NCBI RefSeq assembly: GCF_023614235.1
Contig: NZ_CP094264.1
Span: 3,968,001-4,032,000 of the forward strand
DNA: 64,000 bases
DNA from: Streptomyces sp. MRC013
Lineage (GTDB): Bacteria > Actinomycetota > Actinomycetes > Streptomycetales > Streptomycetaceae
Direction: 5' to 3'
Shown one piece after another: positions 51,240 through 60,508 of this stretch; the stretch's first letter is position 1, and each line of letters opens with the position of its first letter. A program made the translations under genes and the position numbers. Below the pieces are notes generated by a model. That model did not search any database. It saw nothing but the letters and a program-made list of their open reading frames with translations, and was not told the DNA's origin.

Positions 51240-52865
51240 ATGACGTCCGACACCACCGAACTCCGCGCAGCCGCCCGCCACTTCGGAAGACGGGGCTTCC
51301 TCACCGGTACGGGCGCCGCCGCCGCGCTCGCCTTCGCCGTCGGCATCCCGGCCGCGGGCGCCGCCCAGGCCGCCGAACTCGACGAACGCCGCGTCGCCGA
51401 CGACCCGTTCACCCTGGGCGTGGCCTCGGGCGACCCGCACCCCACGTCCGTCCTGCTGTGGACCCGCCTCGCGCCGCGCCCGTACGAGCCCGGCGGCGGC
51501 CTGCCCGCGGCGCGCGTCCCCGTGCACTGGGAGGTCGCCCACGACGAGCGGTTCCGCCGCGTCGTCCGGCGCGGCCGCACCACCGCCCACCCGGAGTTCG
51601 ACCACACCGTGCACGTCGAGGTCGGCCACCTCCAGCCGGGCCGCGTCTACCACTACCGCTTCCGCACCGGCACCTGGACCAGCCCCGCCGGCCGCACCCG
51701 CACCGCCCCGCACCCCGGCTCCCGCCCGGCCGCGCTGCGCGTCGCCGCGGTGTCCTGCCAGGCGTACCACGACGGCTACTTCACCGCCTACCGCCACCTC
51801 GCCGACGAGCCGGACCTGGCCGCCGTCGTCCACCTCGGCGACTACCTGTACGAGTACGCCGTCAACGCCACCGGCGGGGCCCGCGCCTACACCGACCGCC
51901 GCCTGCCCGCCCACTTCAACCGCGAGACGGTCACGCTGGAGGACTACCGCCTCCGGTACGCGCTCTACAAGACCGACCCGGACCTGCGGGCCGCCCACGC
52001 CGCGCACCCGTTCGTCGTCACCTGGGACGACCACGAGACGGAGAACAACTACGCCGGCGGCACCCCGGAGAACGACGTGCCGCCCGAGGAGTTCCTGCTG
52101 CGCCGCGCCGCCGCGTACCGCGCGTACTGGGAGAACCAGCCGCTGCGGCCGCCCCAGCGGCCCACCGGCCCCGACATGCGGGTGTACCGGCGGCTGCGGT
52201 TCGGGCGGCTCGCCCAGTTCGACGTGCTCGACACCCGCCAGTACCGCTCCGACCAGGCGTACGGCGACGGCTGGCGGGTGCCCGGCCCGGATTCGGAGGA
52301 CCCGTCGCGCACCATGCTCGGCGCGGAGCAGGAGCGCTGGCTCGTCGACGGCTGGCGCGCCTCGGACGCCCTGTGGAACGTCGTCCCGCAGCAGGTCGTC
52401 CTCGCCCGGCGGCGCAACGTCCCCGGCCCGGACTTCAAGGTCTCCATGGACGCCTGGGACGGCTACCCCGCCGCCCGCGCCCGCTTCCTCGACGGGGCCC
52501 GGTCCGCCGGGGTCGAGAACCTGGTGGTGCTCACCGGCGACGTCCACGTCGGGTACGCCCTCGACCTGAAGGCCGACTTCGACGACCCCGCCTCGCGCAC
52601 CGTCGGCACCGAGCTGGTCGCCACCTCCGTCAGCAGCGGCAAGGACGGCGCCGACCGGCCCGCCAACTGGACCGACCTGACCTCCGCCAACCCGCACATG
52701 AAGTACTACAACGGGCGGCGCGGCTACCTCCGCGTCACCTTCGACGAGCGGCAGGCCCGCGCCGACTACCGGACGGTGGCCGCGGTCACCACGCCGGGGG
52801 CGCCCGTCGCCACGGCCGCCTCGTTCGTCACGGAGGCGGGCGCGCCGGGACTGCGGCCCGCGTAG
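51240..52865 (+). CDS. phoD: PhoD-type alkaline phosphatase, Tat-exported
   Basis: A 541-residue protein. A twin-arginine signal FGRRGFLTGTGAAAALAFAV is followed by an AAQAAEL cleavage region near residue 45. A PhoD N-terminal beta domain (PFTLGVASGDPHPTSVLLWT) precedes the metallophosphatase core: VVHLGDYLYEYA, FVVTWDDHETENNYAGG and VVLTGDVHVGYALDL, which supply the metal ligands. It should release phosphate from phosphodiesters outside the cell using Fe/Ca. PhoP control is usual for the family, but no PHO box was seen here. A strong terminator follows. Confidence 0.92.
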   Translation: MTSDTTELRAAARHFGRRGFLTGTGAAAALAFAVGIPAAGAAQAAELDERRVADDPFTLGVASGDPHPTSVLLWTRLAPRPYEPGGGLPAARVPVHWEVAHDERFRRVVRRGRTTAHPEFDHTVHVEVGHLQPGRVYHYRFRTGTWTSPAGRTRTAPHPGSRPAALRVAAVSCQAYHDGYFTAYRHLADEPDLAAVVHLGDYLYEYAVNATGGARAYTDRRLPAHFNRETVTLEDYRLRYALYKTDPDLRAAHAAHPFVVTWDDHETENNYAGGTPENDVPPEEFLLRRAAAYRAYWENQPLRPPQRPTGPDMRVYRRLRFGRLAQFDVLDTRQYRSDQAYGDGWRVPGPDSEDPSRTMLGAEQERWLVDGWRASDALWNVVPQQVVLARRRNVPGPDFKVSMDAWDGYPAARARFLDGARSAGVENLVVLTGDVHVGYALDLKADFDDPASRTVGTELVATSVSSGKDGADRPANWTDLTSANPHMKYYNGRRGYLRVTFDERQARADYRTVAAVTTPGAPVATAASFVTEAGAPGLRPA

Positions 52866-52894
52866 CGGCCGCCCCGGAGACGACTCGGGCGTCC

Positions 52895-52950
52895 GCCGGG
52901 GTTCCGCACCGCGCCGGGGCGCCCACGCCGGGGCGGTGCGGAACCCCGGC
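52895..52950 (+). terminator. Strong hairpin terminator after phoD
   Basis: Two perfect 18-base arms (52895-52912 and 52933-52950) around a 20-base loop, 30 bp after the stop codon. Confidence 0.75.
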
Positions 52951-52960
52951 GGCGCCATCC

Positions 52961-53190
52961 GCCGCGCCGCCGCGCCGCCGCGCCGCCGCGCCGCCGCGCC
53001 GCCGCGCCGCCGCGCCGCCGCGCCGCCACCCGCCACCCGTCCCGCCGTCCGGGCCGCCTGCTCTCCGCCGTCCCGCCGTCCGGGCCGTCCGGCCGTCCGC
53101 CTTCCGGCCGTCCGCCTTCCGGGCCGTCCGGCCGTCCCGCCGTCCGGGTCGTCCGGCGGCCCGGCCGTCCGGTCTCCTCGCCGTCTGCCG
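52961..53190. repeat. Simple GC repeats
   Basis: About eight copies of the octamer CGCGCCGC run from 52961 to 53028. They are followed to about 53190 by irregular CCGTCCGG and CCGTCCGCC repeats. There are no spacers as in CRISPR and no gene. The segment lies in the non-coding gap after the phoD terminator. Confidence 0.75.
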
Positions 53191-53333
53191 CCCGGCCGTA
53201 CCGGGGGCGGCACGCCGCCTCCGCGGCCCGGCACCGGTGGTCCTCCCGGTCCGCCCGCCCTTCCCGCCGCCCCGAGGGCGGCGCGCCGCCCCGGCCGTCC
53301 GGAGCCGGTGACCGCCCCACCCTCCGCCCTTCG

Positions 53334-53352
53334 GTTGATGTTTAAATCACTT
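53334..53352. promoter_or_regulatory. AT-rich imperfect palindrome before the MFS gene
   Basis: GTTGATGTTTAAATCACTT centred on TTTAAA, 46 bp upstream of the transporter start, stands out in an otherwise extremely GC-rich region. The shape is reminiscent of MarR-family operators, but the arms are imperfect. Confidence 0.28.
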
Positions 53353-53397
53353 CGGGCGGGCTGAGAGGATGGGAGCCCCCCAGGAACAGGAGACGAG

Positions 53398-54747
53398 ATG
53401 CAGGAGAGCGGCCCGAGCACGCGGAGACGCACCCCCCGTGGACCGGTACCGACCGCCCGCACCGGGGGTCCCGCCGCACCGAACGGGGCCTCCGCCGCCC
53501 CGCCCCCCGTACCCCCGCGCGCCGCGGCCGGCCTCCTGGTCACCCTCGTCCTCGGCGGGCTGACCGCGCTGCCGCCGCTCTCCATGGACCTGTACCTCCC
53601 GGCCCTCCCGCAGGTCACCGGAGCCTTGAACGCCCCGGCCGCCACCGTCCAGCTCACCCTCACCGCCTGCCTCGCCGGCATGGCGGTCGGCCAGCTCGCG
53701 GTCGGCCCGATGAGCGACCGATGGGGGCGCCGCCGCCCCCTCCTCGCCGGGATGGCCGTGTACGTCCTGGCCACCGCCGCCTGCGCCCTCGCGCCGAACG
53801 CCGCGCTGCTCGTCGCGTTCCGGCTGCTCCAGGGCCTCGCGGGCGCGGCGGGCATCGTCATCGCCCGCGCCGTCGTCCGCGACCTGTACGACGGGGTGGA
53901 GATGGCCCGGTTCTTCTCCACCCTCATGCTGATATCCGGCGTGGCCCCCGTCGTCGCGCCGCTCGTCGGCGGGCAGCTCCTCCGCGTGACGGACTGGCGG
54001 GGCGTCTTCCACGTGCTCACCGCGGTCGGCGCGCTGCTCACGCTCGTCGTGTGGAGGTGGCTCCACGAGACGCTGCCGCCCGCCCGGCGGCACGGCGGCG
54101 GCGTCGGCTCCGCCCTGCGCACCATGCGCGGGCTGCTCGCCGACCGGGTGTTCACCGGCTACATGCTCTGCGGCGGGTTCGCCTTCGCCGCCCTCTTCGC
54201 CTACATCAGCGCCTCCCCGTTCGTCGTCCAGGAGATCCACGGGGCGTCGCCGCAGACGTTCGGCCTCCTCTTCGGGATCAACTCGGTCGGCCTCGTCGTC
54301 GTCGGCCAGATCAACGGCAAGCTGCTCGTCGGCCGCGTCAGCCTCGACAAGGCCCTCGCCGCCGGCCTCGCCGGGATCACCGCGGCCGCCGCCGCGCTGC
54401 TGGTGATGACCAGCGGCCTCTTCGGGCGGGTCGGGCTCCTCCCGGTCGCCGTCGGACTGTTCGTCCTGATGTCCGCGATGGGCCTCGTGATGCCGAACAC
54501 CAACGCGCAGGCGCTGATGCGCGCCCCGCACGCCGCCGGCTCCGCCTCCGCGCTGCTGGGCGCCTCCGCGTTCCTCGTCGGCGCGGTCGCCTCCCCGCTC
54601 GTCGGCATCGCCGGGGAGCACACCGCCGTGCCGATGGCCGTCGTCCAGCTCGTGTGCGTGCTCGCCGCGACCGGCTGCTTCCTCGGACTGTGCCGCCCCC
54701 GGCAGCGGACCGCCGCCCCGGCCGACCCGCCTACCATGGGCCGGTGA
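53398..54747 (+). CDS. Bcr/CflA-type multidrug efflux transporter (MFS)
   Basis: A 449-residue protein with twelve membrane helices after a proline-rich 45-residue N-terminus. DHA1/Bcr-CflA marks: LPPLSMDLYLPALPQVTGAL in helix 1, GQLAVGPMSDRWGRRRPLL in loop 2-3 (motif A), and RLLQGLAGAAGIVIARAVVR in helix 4-5 (motif C region). ATG preceded by AGGAACAGGAG. It probably exports drug-like compounds by proton antiport. The last four bases overlap the GTG of the Rsm22 gene. Confidence 0.9.
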   Translation: MQESGPSTRRRTPRGPVPTARTGGPAAPNGASAAPPPVPPRAAAGLLVTLVLGGLTALPPLSMDLYLPALPQVTGALNAPAATVQLTLTACLAGMAVGQLAVGPMSDRWGRRRPLLAGMAVYVLATAACALAPNAALLVAFRLLQGLAGAAGIVIARAVVRDLYDGVEMARFFSTLMLISGVAPVVAPLVGGQLLRVTDWRGVFHVLTAVGALLTLVVWRWLHETLPPARRHGGGVGSALRTMRGLLADRVFTGYMLCGGFAFAALFAYISASPFVVQEIHGASPQTFGLLFGINSVGLVVVGQINGKLLVGRVSLDKALAAGLAGITAAAAALLVMTSGLFGRVGLLPVAVGLFVLMSAMGLVMPNTNAQALMRAPHAAGSASALLGASAFLVGAVASPLVGIAGEHTAVPMAVVQLVCVLAATGCFLGLCRPRQRTAAPADPPTMGR

Positions 54748-55747
54748 ACGCCACCCCCCGACCCCGGACGCCCTGCGCGCCGCCCTCGCCGGGCTGCTCG
54801 ACGGGCTGCCGCCCACCAGGGCGGCGCAGGCCGTCGACCGGCTCATCGCCAGCTACCGCGGCACCACCCCCACCGACGCGCCCGTGCTGCGGGACCGCGC
54901 GGACGTCGCCGCGTACGCCGCGTACCGCATGCCCGCCACCTTCGAGGCGGTGCGGTCCGCGCTGGCCGCCCTGCGCGACGCCGCGCCCGCGTGGCGGCCC
55001 GCCACCCACACCGACGTCGGCGGCGGCACCGGGGCGGCGAGCTGGGCGGTCGCCGAGGCGTGGCAGGAGCCCGGCGGCGAGGCGCCCCGCACCACCGTCC
55101 TCGACTGGGCCGAGCCCGCCCTCGCCCTCGGCCGGGAGCTGGCCGCCGCCTCCGGGGCGCCGGGCCTGCGCGCGGCCGAGTGGCGCCGGGCGCGCATCGG
55201 CGGGGCGCTGCGGCTCGACCCGGTCGACCTCGTCACCGTCTCGTACGTGCTGAAGGAGCTGACCGGGGCCGACCGGGACGCGCTCGTCGACGAGGCGGCC
55301 CGCGCCGCCCGGGCGGTACTGGTCGTCGAACCGGGCACCCCCGACGGGTACGAGCGGATCATCGCCGCCCGCGACCGGCTGGTCGGGGCGGGCCTGCGGG
55401 TCGCCGCGCCCTGCCCGCACAACGCCGCCTGCCCGATAGCACCGGGCGCCGACTGGTGCCACTTCTCGGCGCGGGTCAGCCGTTCGTCGCTGCACCGGCG
55501 GGTGAAGGGCGGCTCCCTCGCCTACGAGGACGAGAAGTTCTCGTACGTCGCGGCGGTCCGCTTCCCCGCGGAGCCGGCCGCGGCCCGGGTGACGCGCAGG
55601 CCGCAGATCCGCAAGGGGCAGGTCCTGCTCGACCTGTGCACCGCGGAGGACGGACTGCGCCGCGACACGGTCGCCAAGCGGCACGGCGCCCTGTACAAGG
55701 AGGCCCGCGACGCCGAGTGGGGCGACCCCTGGGAGCCCGCCACCTGA
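54744..55747 (+). CDS. Rsm22-type ribosomal small subunit methyltransferase-like protein, frameshift near start
   Basis: A SAM-dependent methyltransferase of the Rsm22 family: glycine-rich THTDVGGGTGAASWAVAEAW, VTVSYVLKEL, and a cysteine cluster CPHNAACPIAP...WCHFSARV likely to bind metal or an Fe-S cluster. The natural start is a GTG overlapping the transporter stop (GTGA). Reading from it requires one extra C in the C6 run 54754-54759 to join PDALRAALAGLLDGLPPTRA to the main frame; otherwise translation would have to begin at the GTG at 54884, losing conserved sequence. About 335 residues when corrected. Confidence 0.78.
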
Positions 55748-55887
55748 AACCCGCCTCCCGCCTCCCGGTGCCCTACGCGCCGTACGCGGGAGGCCGACCG
55801 CGCCCGGGCCCGCCTTCCGGGGGCCGCGCCCCCTTCGGCTCCACGGGCGGCCGGCGCCGGGACGCCCGGCACCGGGCACTCCGAGAC

Positions 55888-55904
55888 GAGACGTACCGGC
55901 TCGC
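55888..55904. promoter_or_regulatory. Candidate TetR operator
   Basis: CGAGACG-TAC-CGGCTCG, an imperfect palindrome (six of seven pairs) just upstream of a TAGATT -10-like box (55913-55918). TSS spacing from this box would place the mRNA start at or near the GTG at 55926. Confidence 0.4.
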
Positions 55905-55916
55905 CTCCCTGGTAGA

Positions 55917-56546
55917 TTGACCGCCGTGCCCGAACCCGAGCCGACGGCCCCCCGCGCGCCCGACGCCTCGCGCCGCAGCCAGCGCTCCCGGCGTGCCGTC
56001 TTCGACGCCGCCCTCGCCCTCGTCGGCGAGGCGGGCTACGCCCGGACCACGGTCGAGGGCATCGCCGCCCGGGCCGGCGTCGGCAAGCAGACCATCTACC
56101 GCTGGTGGCCCTCGAAGGCCGCCGTCCTCCTCGACGCCTTCCTCGACCTGACGGGCGGGGCCGGCGCGGAAGGGGCCGGCGGGCTCCCCGACACCGGGGA
56201 CCTCGCCGCCGACCTGAAGGCCGTGCTGCGCGCCACCGTCGACGAGCTCGGCGACCCCCGCTTCGAGGCCCCCACCCGGGCCCTCACCGCCGCGGGCGTC
56301 GTCGACCCTGAGCTCGGCGCCCGATTCGTCGAGCGGCTCCTGGAACCCCAGCTCCGGCTGTACGCGGAACGGCTCACCGCCGCCCGCGAGGCCGGCCAGG
56401 TGCGTCCGGAGATCGACCTCCGCATCGCCCTGGAGCTGTTCGTCGGCCCGCTCACCCACCGCTGGCTGCTCCGCACCCGCCCGCTCACCCACGCCTACGC
56501 CGACGAACTCGTCGAGTACGCCCTCCACGGCATCACCCCCCGCTGA
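55917..56546 (+). CDS. TetR-family transcriptional regulator
   Basis: 209 residues from TTG (55917), or 206 from the GTG at 55926, which may be the start of a leaderless message. The helix-turn-helix is RRAVFDAALALVGEAGYART then TVEGIAARAGVGKQTIYRWW, the standard TetR N-terminus. The C-terminal ligand/dimer domain is of the TetR_C type with an LELFVGPLTHRWLLR helix. A palindrome directly upstream suggests autoregulation. The target beyond itself is unknown; the gene is between Rsm22 and a prim-pol-like gene on the same strand. Confidence 0.9.
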   Translation: MTAVPEPEPTAPRAPDASRRSQRSRRAVFDAALALVGEAGYARTTVEGIAARAGVGKQTIYRWWPSKAAVLLDAFLDLTGGAGAEGAGGLPDTGDLAADLKAVLRATVDELGDPRFEAPTRALTAAGVVDPELGARFVERLLEPQLRLYAERLTAAREAGQVRPEIDLRIALELFVGPLTHRWLLRTRPLTHAYADELVEYALHGITPR

Positions 56547-56744
56547 ACCCGGCGCGTGGACCTCCTCACGGCGAACGGGGCCGGGCACCGGGCATACCCG
56601 GGCGAAATCCGGCAACCCGAGCGGCGCACCGGTCCTCCCGGGCGCGGCGGCCGCCCCGGGTCGGGCGGTCCCGCCACCCGCGGCGCCGGATGGTGGGACC
56701 ATGTCGGGGACCACAGGGGCTCGTATTCAGGTGTGAGGGGATAG

Positions 56745-57494
56745 ATGGGCGACGGTATCGGCCGCCACCGCGGCACGGAGAGCAAACTCGCGCAGTGGCT
56801 GCGCCGCCGCCCGGGCAGGTCCGCCGCCGAAGGCCCGGACCGCGAGGGACTGCTCCTGGCCGCCGCCGCCGCGGGCCTGCCGCTCGCCCCCGCCGCTCAC
56901 CCGGTCGGCTACCGCTGCTCCTGCGACCGCATCGGCTGCCCCACACCCGCCCGCCACCCCCTCTCCTTCGCCTGGCAGACGCAGTGCGCCACCGACCCGG
57001 CGCAGGTCGAGCGCTGGGCGCGCAGCCAGCCGCAGGCCAACTTCGTCACCGCGACCGGCATGGTCCACGACGTCCTGGACGTCCCGCTGGAGGCCGGTCG
57101 CGCCGCGTTGGAGCGCCTGCTCGCCGAGGGCGTCGAGGTGGGCCCGGTCGCGGAGGCGGGGGACGCGCTGGGCGGGGGCCGCGCGCTGTTCTTCACGGCC
57201 ACCCGGGGCACACCCGAGGACGAGGACGAGTGGTGGCCGTGCGAACTCGACTGCCACCCCGAGACGATGGACGAGCACCCGGGGCTGCGCTGGCACTGCC
57301 GGGGCAGCTACGTCCTCGTACCGCCGGCGCGGCTCCCCGGCGACCACGCGGTGGAGTGGGTGCGGGGCCCCGAGCACCCGCTGCCCGACCCGCTGACCCT
57401 GCTGGAGGCGCTCACCGACGCCTGCGCCCGCCACGCCGAGCGGTACGACGACGAACACGGCCACCACGCGGTGGCGTGGCCGCTGAGCCGCTGA
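56745..57494 (+). CDS. Bifunctional DNA primase/polymerase-like protein (prim-pol fold)
   Basis: A 249-residue protein matching the prim-pol N-terminal-like family of Streptomyces: LLLAAAAAGLPLAPAAHPVG, a zinc-knuckle-like CSCDRIGCPTPARHPL, then QVERWARSQPQANFVTATGM and HDVLDVPLEAG. In catalytic archaeo-eukaryotic primases the last block carries a D-x-D; here it is LDVP, so activity may be lost. ATG preceded by GAGGGG. Often a stand-alone chromosomal gene in Streptomyces; its role is not established from sequence. Confidence 0.78.
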   Translation: MGDGIGRHRGTESKLAQWLRRRPGRSAAEGPDREGLLLAAAAAGLPLAPAAHPVGYRCSCDRIGCPTPARHPLSFAWQTQCATDPAQVERWARSQPQANFVTATGMVHDVLDVPLEAGRAALERLLAEGVEVGPVAEAGDALGGGRALFFTATRGTPEDEDEWWPCELDCHPETMDEHPGLRWHCRGSYVLVPPARLPGDHAVEWVRGPEHPLPDPLTLLEALTDACARHAERYDDEHGHHAVAWPLSR

Positions 57495-57540
57495 GCCGCT
57501 GAACCGCCGGGTCACCGAACCGCTGCGCCGGCGGCCGGGT

Positions 57541-58566
57541 TCAGGAACCCCTGAGGCCCGTCACGCCCTGGACGCGGTTCAGGACGTCCACCCGGCCCGG
57601 ACCGGGCGGACCCGGCTTCACGAAGGCGGTCAGGCTCGTCACCCACTCCTTGGTGAGCGTGTTGCGCACCTCGCCGGTGAGCAGCGGCTTCTCCTGCGGC
57701 GCCACCGCGGGCCGGTAGCCGCGGGCGGCGGTGGTCCGCTCGTGGATGCGGTTCGAGAAGAACACCAGCGCCCCGCCGTCCTCGGTGAGCAGGCCCACCG
57801 GCGCGAACACGCCCGCGTCCAGCGCCTGGTCGGCGAACTGCAGCGCGAAGCCGGGCCGTTTGGAGACCTTCGCGCGCTCCTCCCGCAGCCGCGAGGTGTG
57901 CGGGCCGTCCGCGAACACCCCCGGCTCACCCGACCCCATGTACGCCGCGTAGGCCCGGCTCAGGTCGCGGGGCGCCGCCGCCAGCGCCGCGCCGTCCGCC
58001 GGGGCGGGCTCGGCCCAGCCGTCCGCGTCGGTCCGGAACGCGGGCACCCGGTCGGCCGGCAGGACGGCGAGGTGCGCCGCCTCCCACAGCCGGTCGGCAC
58101 CCTCGCGGACGAACAGCAGCAGCCAGCGGTTGTCGTTCCCGCCCTCGTCGGCGTCCGTGTTCGAGTCGACGTCGGCGACGAACCAGCGCGGCCACCCCGC
58201 CTTCCTGGGGATGACGAGCCTGACGTCGCCCAGCTCCAGCGGCTGGTGCCGGGGGTTCCCGTCCGGGTCCGTCACCGAACGGGCCTTCAGCCCGGCCTGG
58301 TTGATGGCGCCGAGCGAGCCGGTCACCCGGTGCGCGTCGAGGGCCGGGTCGTACGCCTTGTCGGCGGCGTTGTACGCCTCGGTGAAGTCCTTCAGCGCCT
58401 GCTCGGCCTCACCGCGGGTCGCCGTCGGCACGACCGCCAGCTCGCCGTGCACCGTCACGCAGCCGCCCGCCGCCAGCGTCAGCGCCACCGCCGCCGCGAC
58501 CGCCGACAGCGGACGCCGGCCCCCGCGGGCCAGCGCCCGGCCCAGCCCCTTCACCAGCCCTCGCAT
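57541..58566 (-). CDS. Lipoprotein, unknown function
   Basis: A 341-residue protein with a basic N-terminus and a type II signal (AVAAAVALTLAAGGCVTVHG), lipobox AAGGC with the Cys near residue 36. The mature part is a soluble alpha/beta region with an early TEAYNAADKAYDPALDAHRV helix, reminiscent of extracytoplasmic NTF2-like domains. It lies immediately downstream of, and overlapping, the FTR1-like permease gene on the same strand, so they are probably coupled. No iron-binding motif is evident. Confidence 0.8.
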   Translation of the reverse strand: MRGLVKGLGRALARGGRRPLSAVAAAVALTLAAGGCVTVHGELAVVPTATRGEAEQALKDFTEAYNAADKAYDPALDAHRVTGSLGAINQAGLKARSVTDPDGNPRHQPLELGDVRLVIPRKAGWPRWFVADVDSNTDADEGGNDNRWLLLFVREGADRLWEAAHLAVLPADRVPAFRTDADGWAEPAPADGAALAAAPRDLSRAYAAYMGSGEPGVFADGPHTSRLREERAKVSKRPGFALQFADQALDAGVFAPVGLLTEDGGALVFFSNRIHERTTAARGYRPAVAPQEKPLLTGEVRNTLTKEWVTSLTAFVKPGPPGPGRVDVLNRVQGVTGLRGS

Positions 58567-59389
58567 CGGTTCTCTTCTGCTCCTCCACCCCGACCGGCAC
58601 CGACCGACCGAACCCTACCGGGGACACGGCGAGCACGAGCGCCGGGACCAGGTACAGGACCCACACCACGACCTGGAGCACCGACGGGTCGGGCCGCAGG
58701 TTGAACACGCCCTCCAGCAGCGCCCCGGGCCACCGGTCCGGCGACACCGCGCCGCCCAGGTCGGCCGCCCGCCCCGCGAGCAGCCCGCCCAGCGGGCCCC
58801 CGTCCTGCAGGTCGCGCGCCCCCTGCGCCAGCACCCCCGCCGCGACGACCAGCAGCGCGCCGCCCGCCCAGGCGCGGAACCGGGCCGGCGGCAGCCGCCG
58901 CACCCCCAGGTGGGCCGCCCACCCCGCGAGGGCCGCCGCGGCCAGCCCCAGCAGGACCATGCCCAGCGGGCCCGCAGTACCGGCCTCGTCCCGCGCCGCC
59001 GACACCGTCGCCCACACGAACAGCGCCGTCGCCGGACCCTCCCGCGCCACCACCAGGAAACCGGCCGCGCCCGCGAGCCCGCCCCGCCCCCCCGCCCGGG
59101 CGCAGCACCGCCCGGGCGACGCACCCGGCCGCCGCCACCGACAGGGCGCCCCCGAGGACCTTGACCGCCTCCGGCGTCAACTCCCGGTCCCCGTACGTGA
59201 ACAGCCACCCCAGGCCCAGGCAGAGCACCCCGGCCGCACCCGCCCCGGTCCGCAACCGCCGCACGGCGCCGCCCCGCCGGCCGGGCGCCCCGCCGGGGGA
59301 CGGGCGCGGCCGAACCACGCGGCGAGCAGGCCGAGGAGCAGGGCGGCCTCCAGGCCGCCGCGCACACCTGCGAGATGGGACCCGAGCAC
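58551..59389 (-). CDS. FTR1-like iron permease, frameshifted, motifs degenerate
   Basis: Three pieces in different frames align to an FTR1/EfeU-type permease: VLGSHLAGVRGGLEAALLLG (GTG start at 59389), LGLGWLFTYGDRELTPEAVK then VLGGALSVAAAGC, and AAGFLVVAREGPATALFVWA plus three further membrane helices. Shifts lie in the G5 run 59295-59299 (base missing) and the C7 run 59087-59093 (base extra). Both RExxE iron-binding motifs of the family are altered (RGGLE and REGPA), so even a corrected protein may not carry iron. The C-terminal end is uncertain; 58551 is one possible stop, and the downstream lipoprotein start overlaps it. Confidence 0.62.
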
Positions 59390-59521
59390 GGGGGAGGCCT
59401 TTCGATCCGGTCCTGCGTACGGCCCGCCCCGGGACGCCCCCGGCGGGCCCCGCCACCGTACCGGCCGGGCGTCCCCGCGCGGCCGGCCGCCCCGGGGCCG
59501 GCACCGTGTTTGAATGCCCCG

Positions 59522-60196
59522 GTGAACCCCGTGAACACTGCGTACGACGTCCTGGCCGTCTTCTGCGGGCCCGACGGGCGGCACGGCAACCGGCTCGGCG
59601 TCGTGCGCGAGGGCCGGTCCTGCCCCGACGAGGCGTCCCGGCAGGCGTTCGCCAAGGAGCTCGGGTACAGCGAGACGGTCTTCGTGGACGACCCCGAGCG
59701 CGGCGTCCTCGACATCTACGCGCCCGGCGTGCGGCTGCCCTTCGCCGGGCACCCCGTCGTCGGCGCCGCCTGGCTGCTCGACCTGGAGGTGCTGGACCTG
59801 GCGGTCGGCGAGGTGTGGGTGCGCCAGGACGGCGAGTTCACCTGGATCGGGGCGCGCGCCGCGTGGGCGCCGCCGCGCACCCTGCGCCGGTACGGCTCGG
59901 CCGCCGAGGTGGAGGCGCTGGAGGTGCCGCCGCCCGGCGAGTGGGTGTACGCCTGGGCGTGGGAGGACGCGGCGGCCGGGCGGGTGCGCGCCCGGGCGTT
60001 CCCGGGACGGGGCGACGGGATCGACGAGGACGAGGCGACGGGTGCGGCGGCGCTGCTGCTGACGGCGGAGCTGGGCCGGGCGCTGAACATCACGCAGGGC
60101 CGCGGCTCGCAGATCATGACGGCCCCCGGCCCGGACGGCGTGATCGAACTGGGCGGCCGGGTCCGCCACCTGGGCCACGGCCCGCTCGGCGCCTGA
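59522..60196 (+). CDS. PhzF-family protein, short form
   Basis: A 224-residue PhzF-like protein: YDVLAVFCGPDGRHGNRLGV, the Glu block LGYSETVFVDD, then APGVRLPFAGHPVVGAAWLL and DEDEATGAAALLLTAELGRA. It is about 60 residues shorter than the PhzF protein at 49975, mainly in the second domain. GTG codons at 59522 and 59531 are both possible starts; no good ribosome binding site favours either. Substrate unknown. Confidence 0.85.
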   Translation: MNPVNTAYDVLAVFCGPDGRHGNRLGVVREGRSCPDEASRQAFAKELGYSETVFVDDPERGVLDIYAPGVRLPFAGHPVVGAAWLLDLEVLDLAVGEVWVRQDGEFTWIGARAAWAPPRTLRRYGSAAEVEALEVPPPGEWVYAWAWEDAAAGRVRARAFPGRGDGIDEDEATGAAALLLTAELGRALNITQGRGSQIMTAPGPDGVIELGGRVRHLGHGPLGA

Positions 60197-60508
60197 GCCG
60201 CGCCCGCGCGCCGGGCGGGTGCCCCCGCCCGGCGTGCGGAAGACGGCCGTGTCGGACGCCGGGGCGCGCCCGCACCCGTCGGCGGTCCGCCGCCGCTCCG
60301 GGCCGTCGGCGTCCACCGGGTCCGGCGGGACGCGGTGCTCCCGCTCGGCCGCCGCCGGCCCGGCGGCGGCGCCGGGGGCGTGGGGGCGGACGCCGCCACC
60401 CCGGTGGGCGAGGCCCGCCGGCGCTCCGCCCGGTCGCGGCCGCCCCGGCCCCCGGAGGGGCCGCCGAGGCGGCGCGTGCGGCGGCGGGCGGCGTGCCCCT
60501 CCGGCGGG
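60197..60508. other. Intergenic between convergent genes
   Basis: About 310 bp of low-complexity GC-rich sequence between two convergent genes. Several short CCGGCGG-type inverted repeats are present but none stands out as a terminator. No gene seen. Confidence 0.4.

Noticed and set aside
52961..53028. Possible CRISPR array
   Set aside because: Direct tandem octamers without unique spacers; a simple-sequence repeat.
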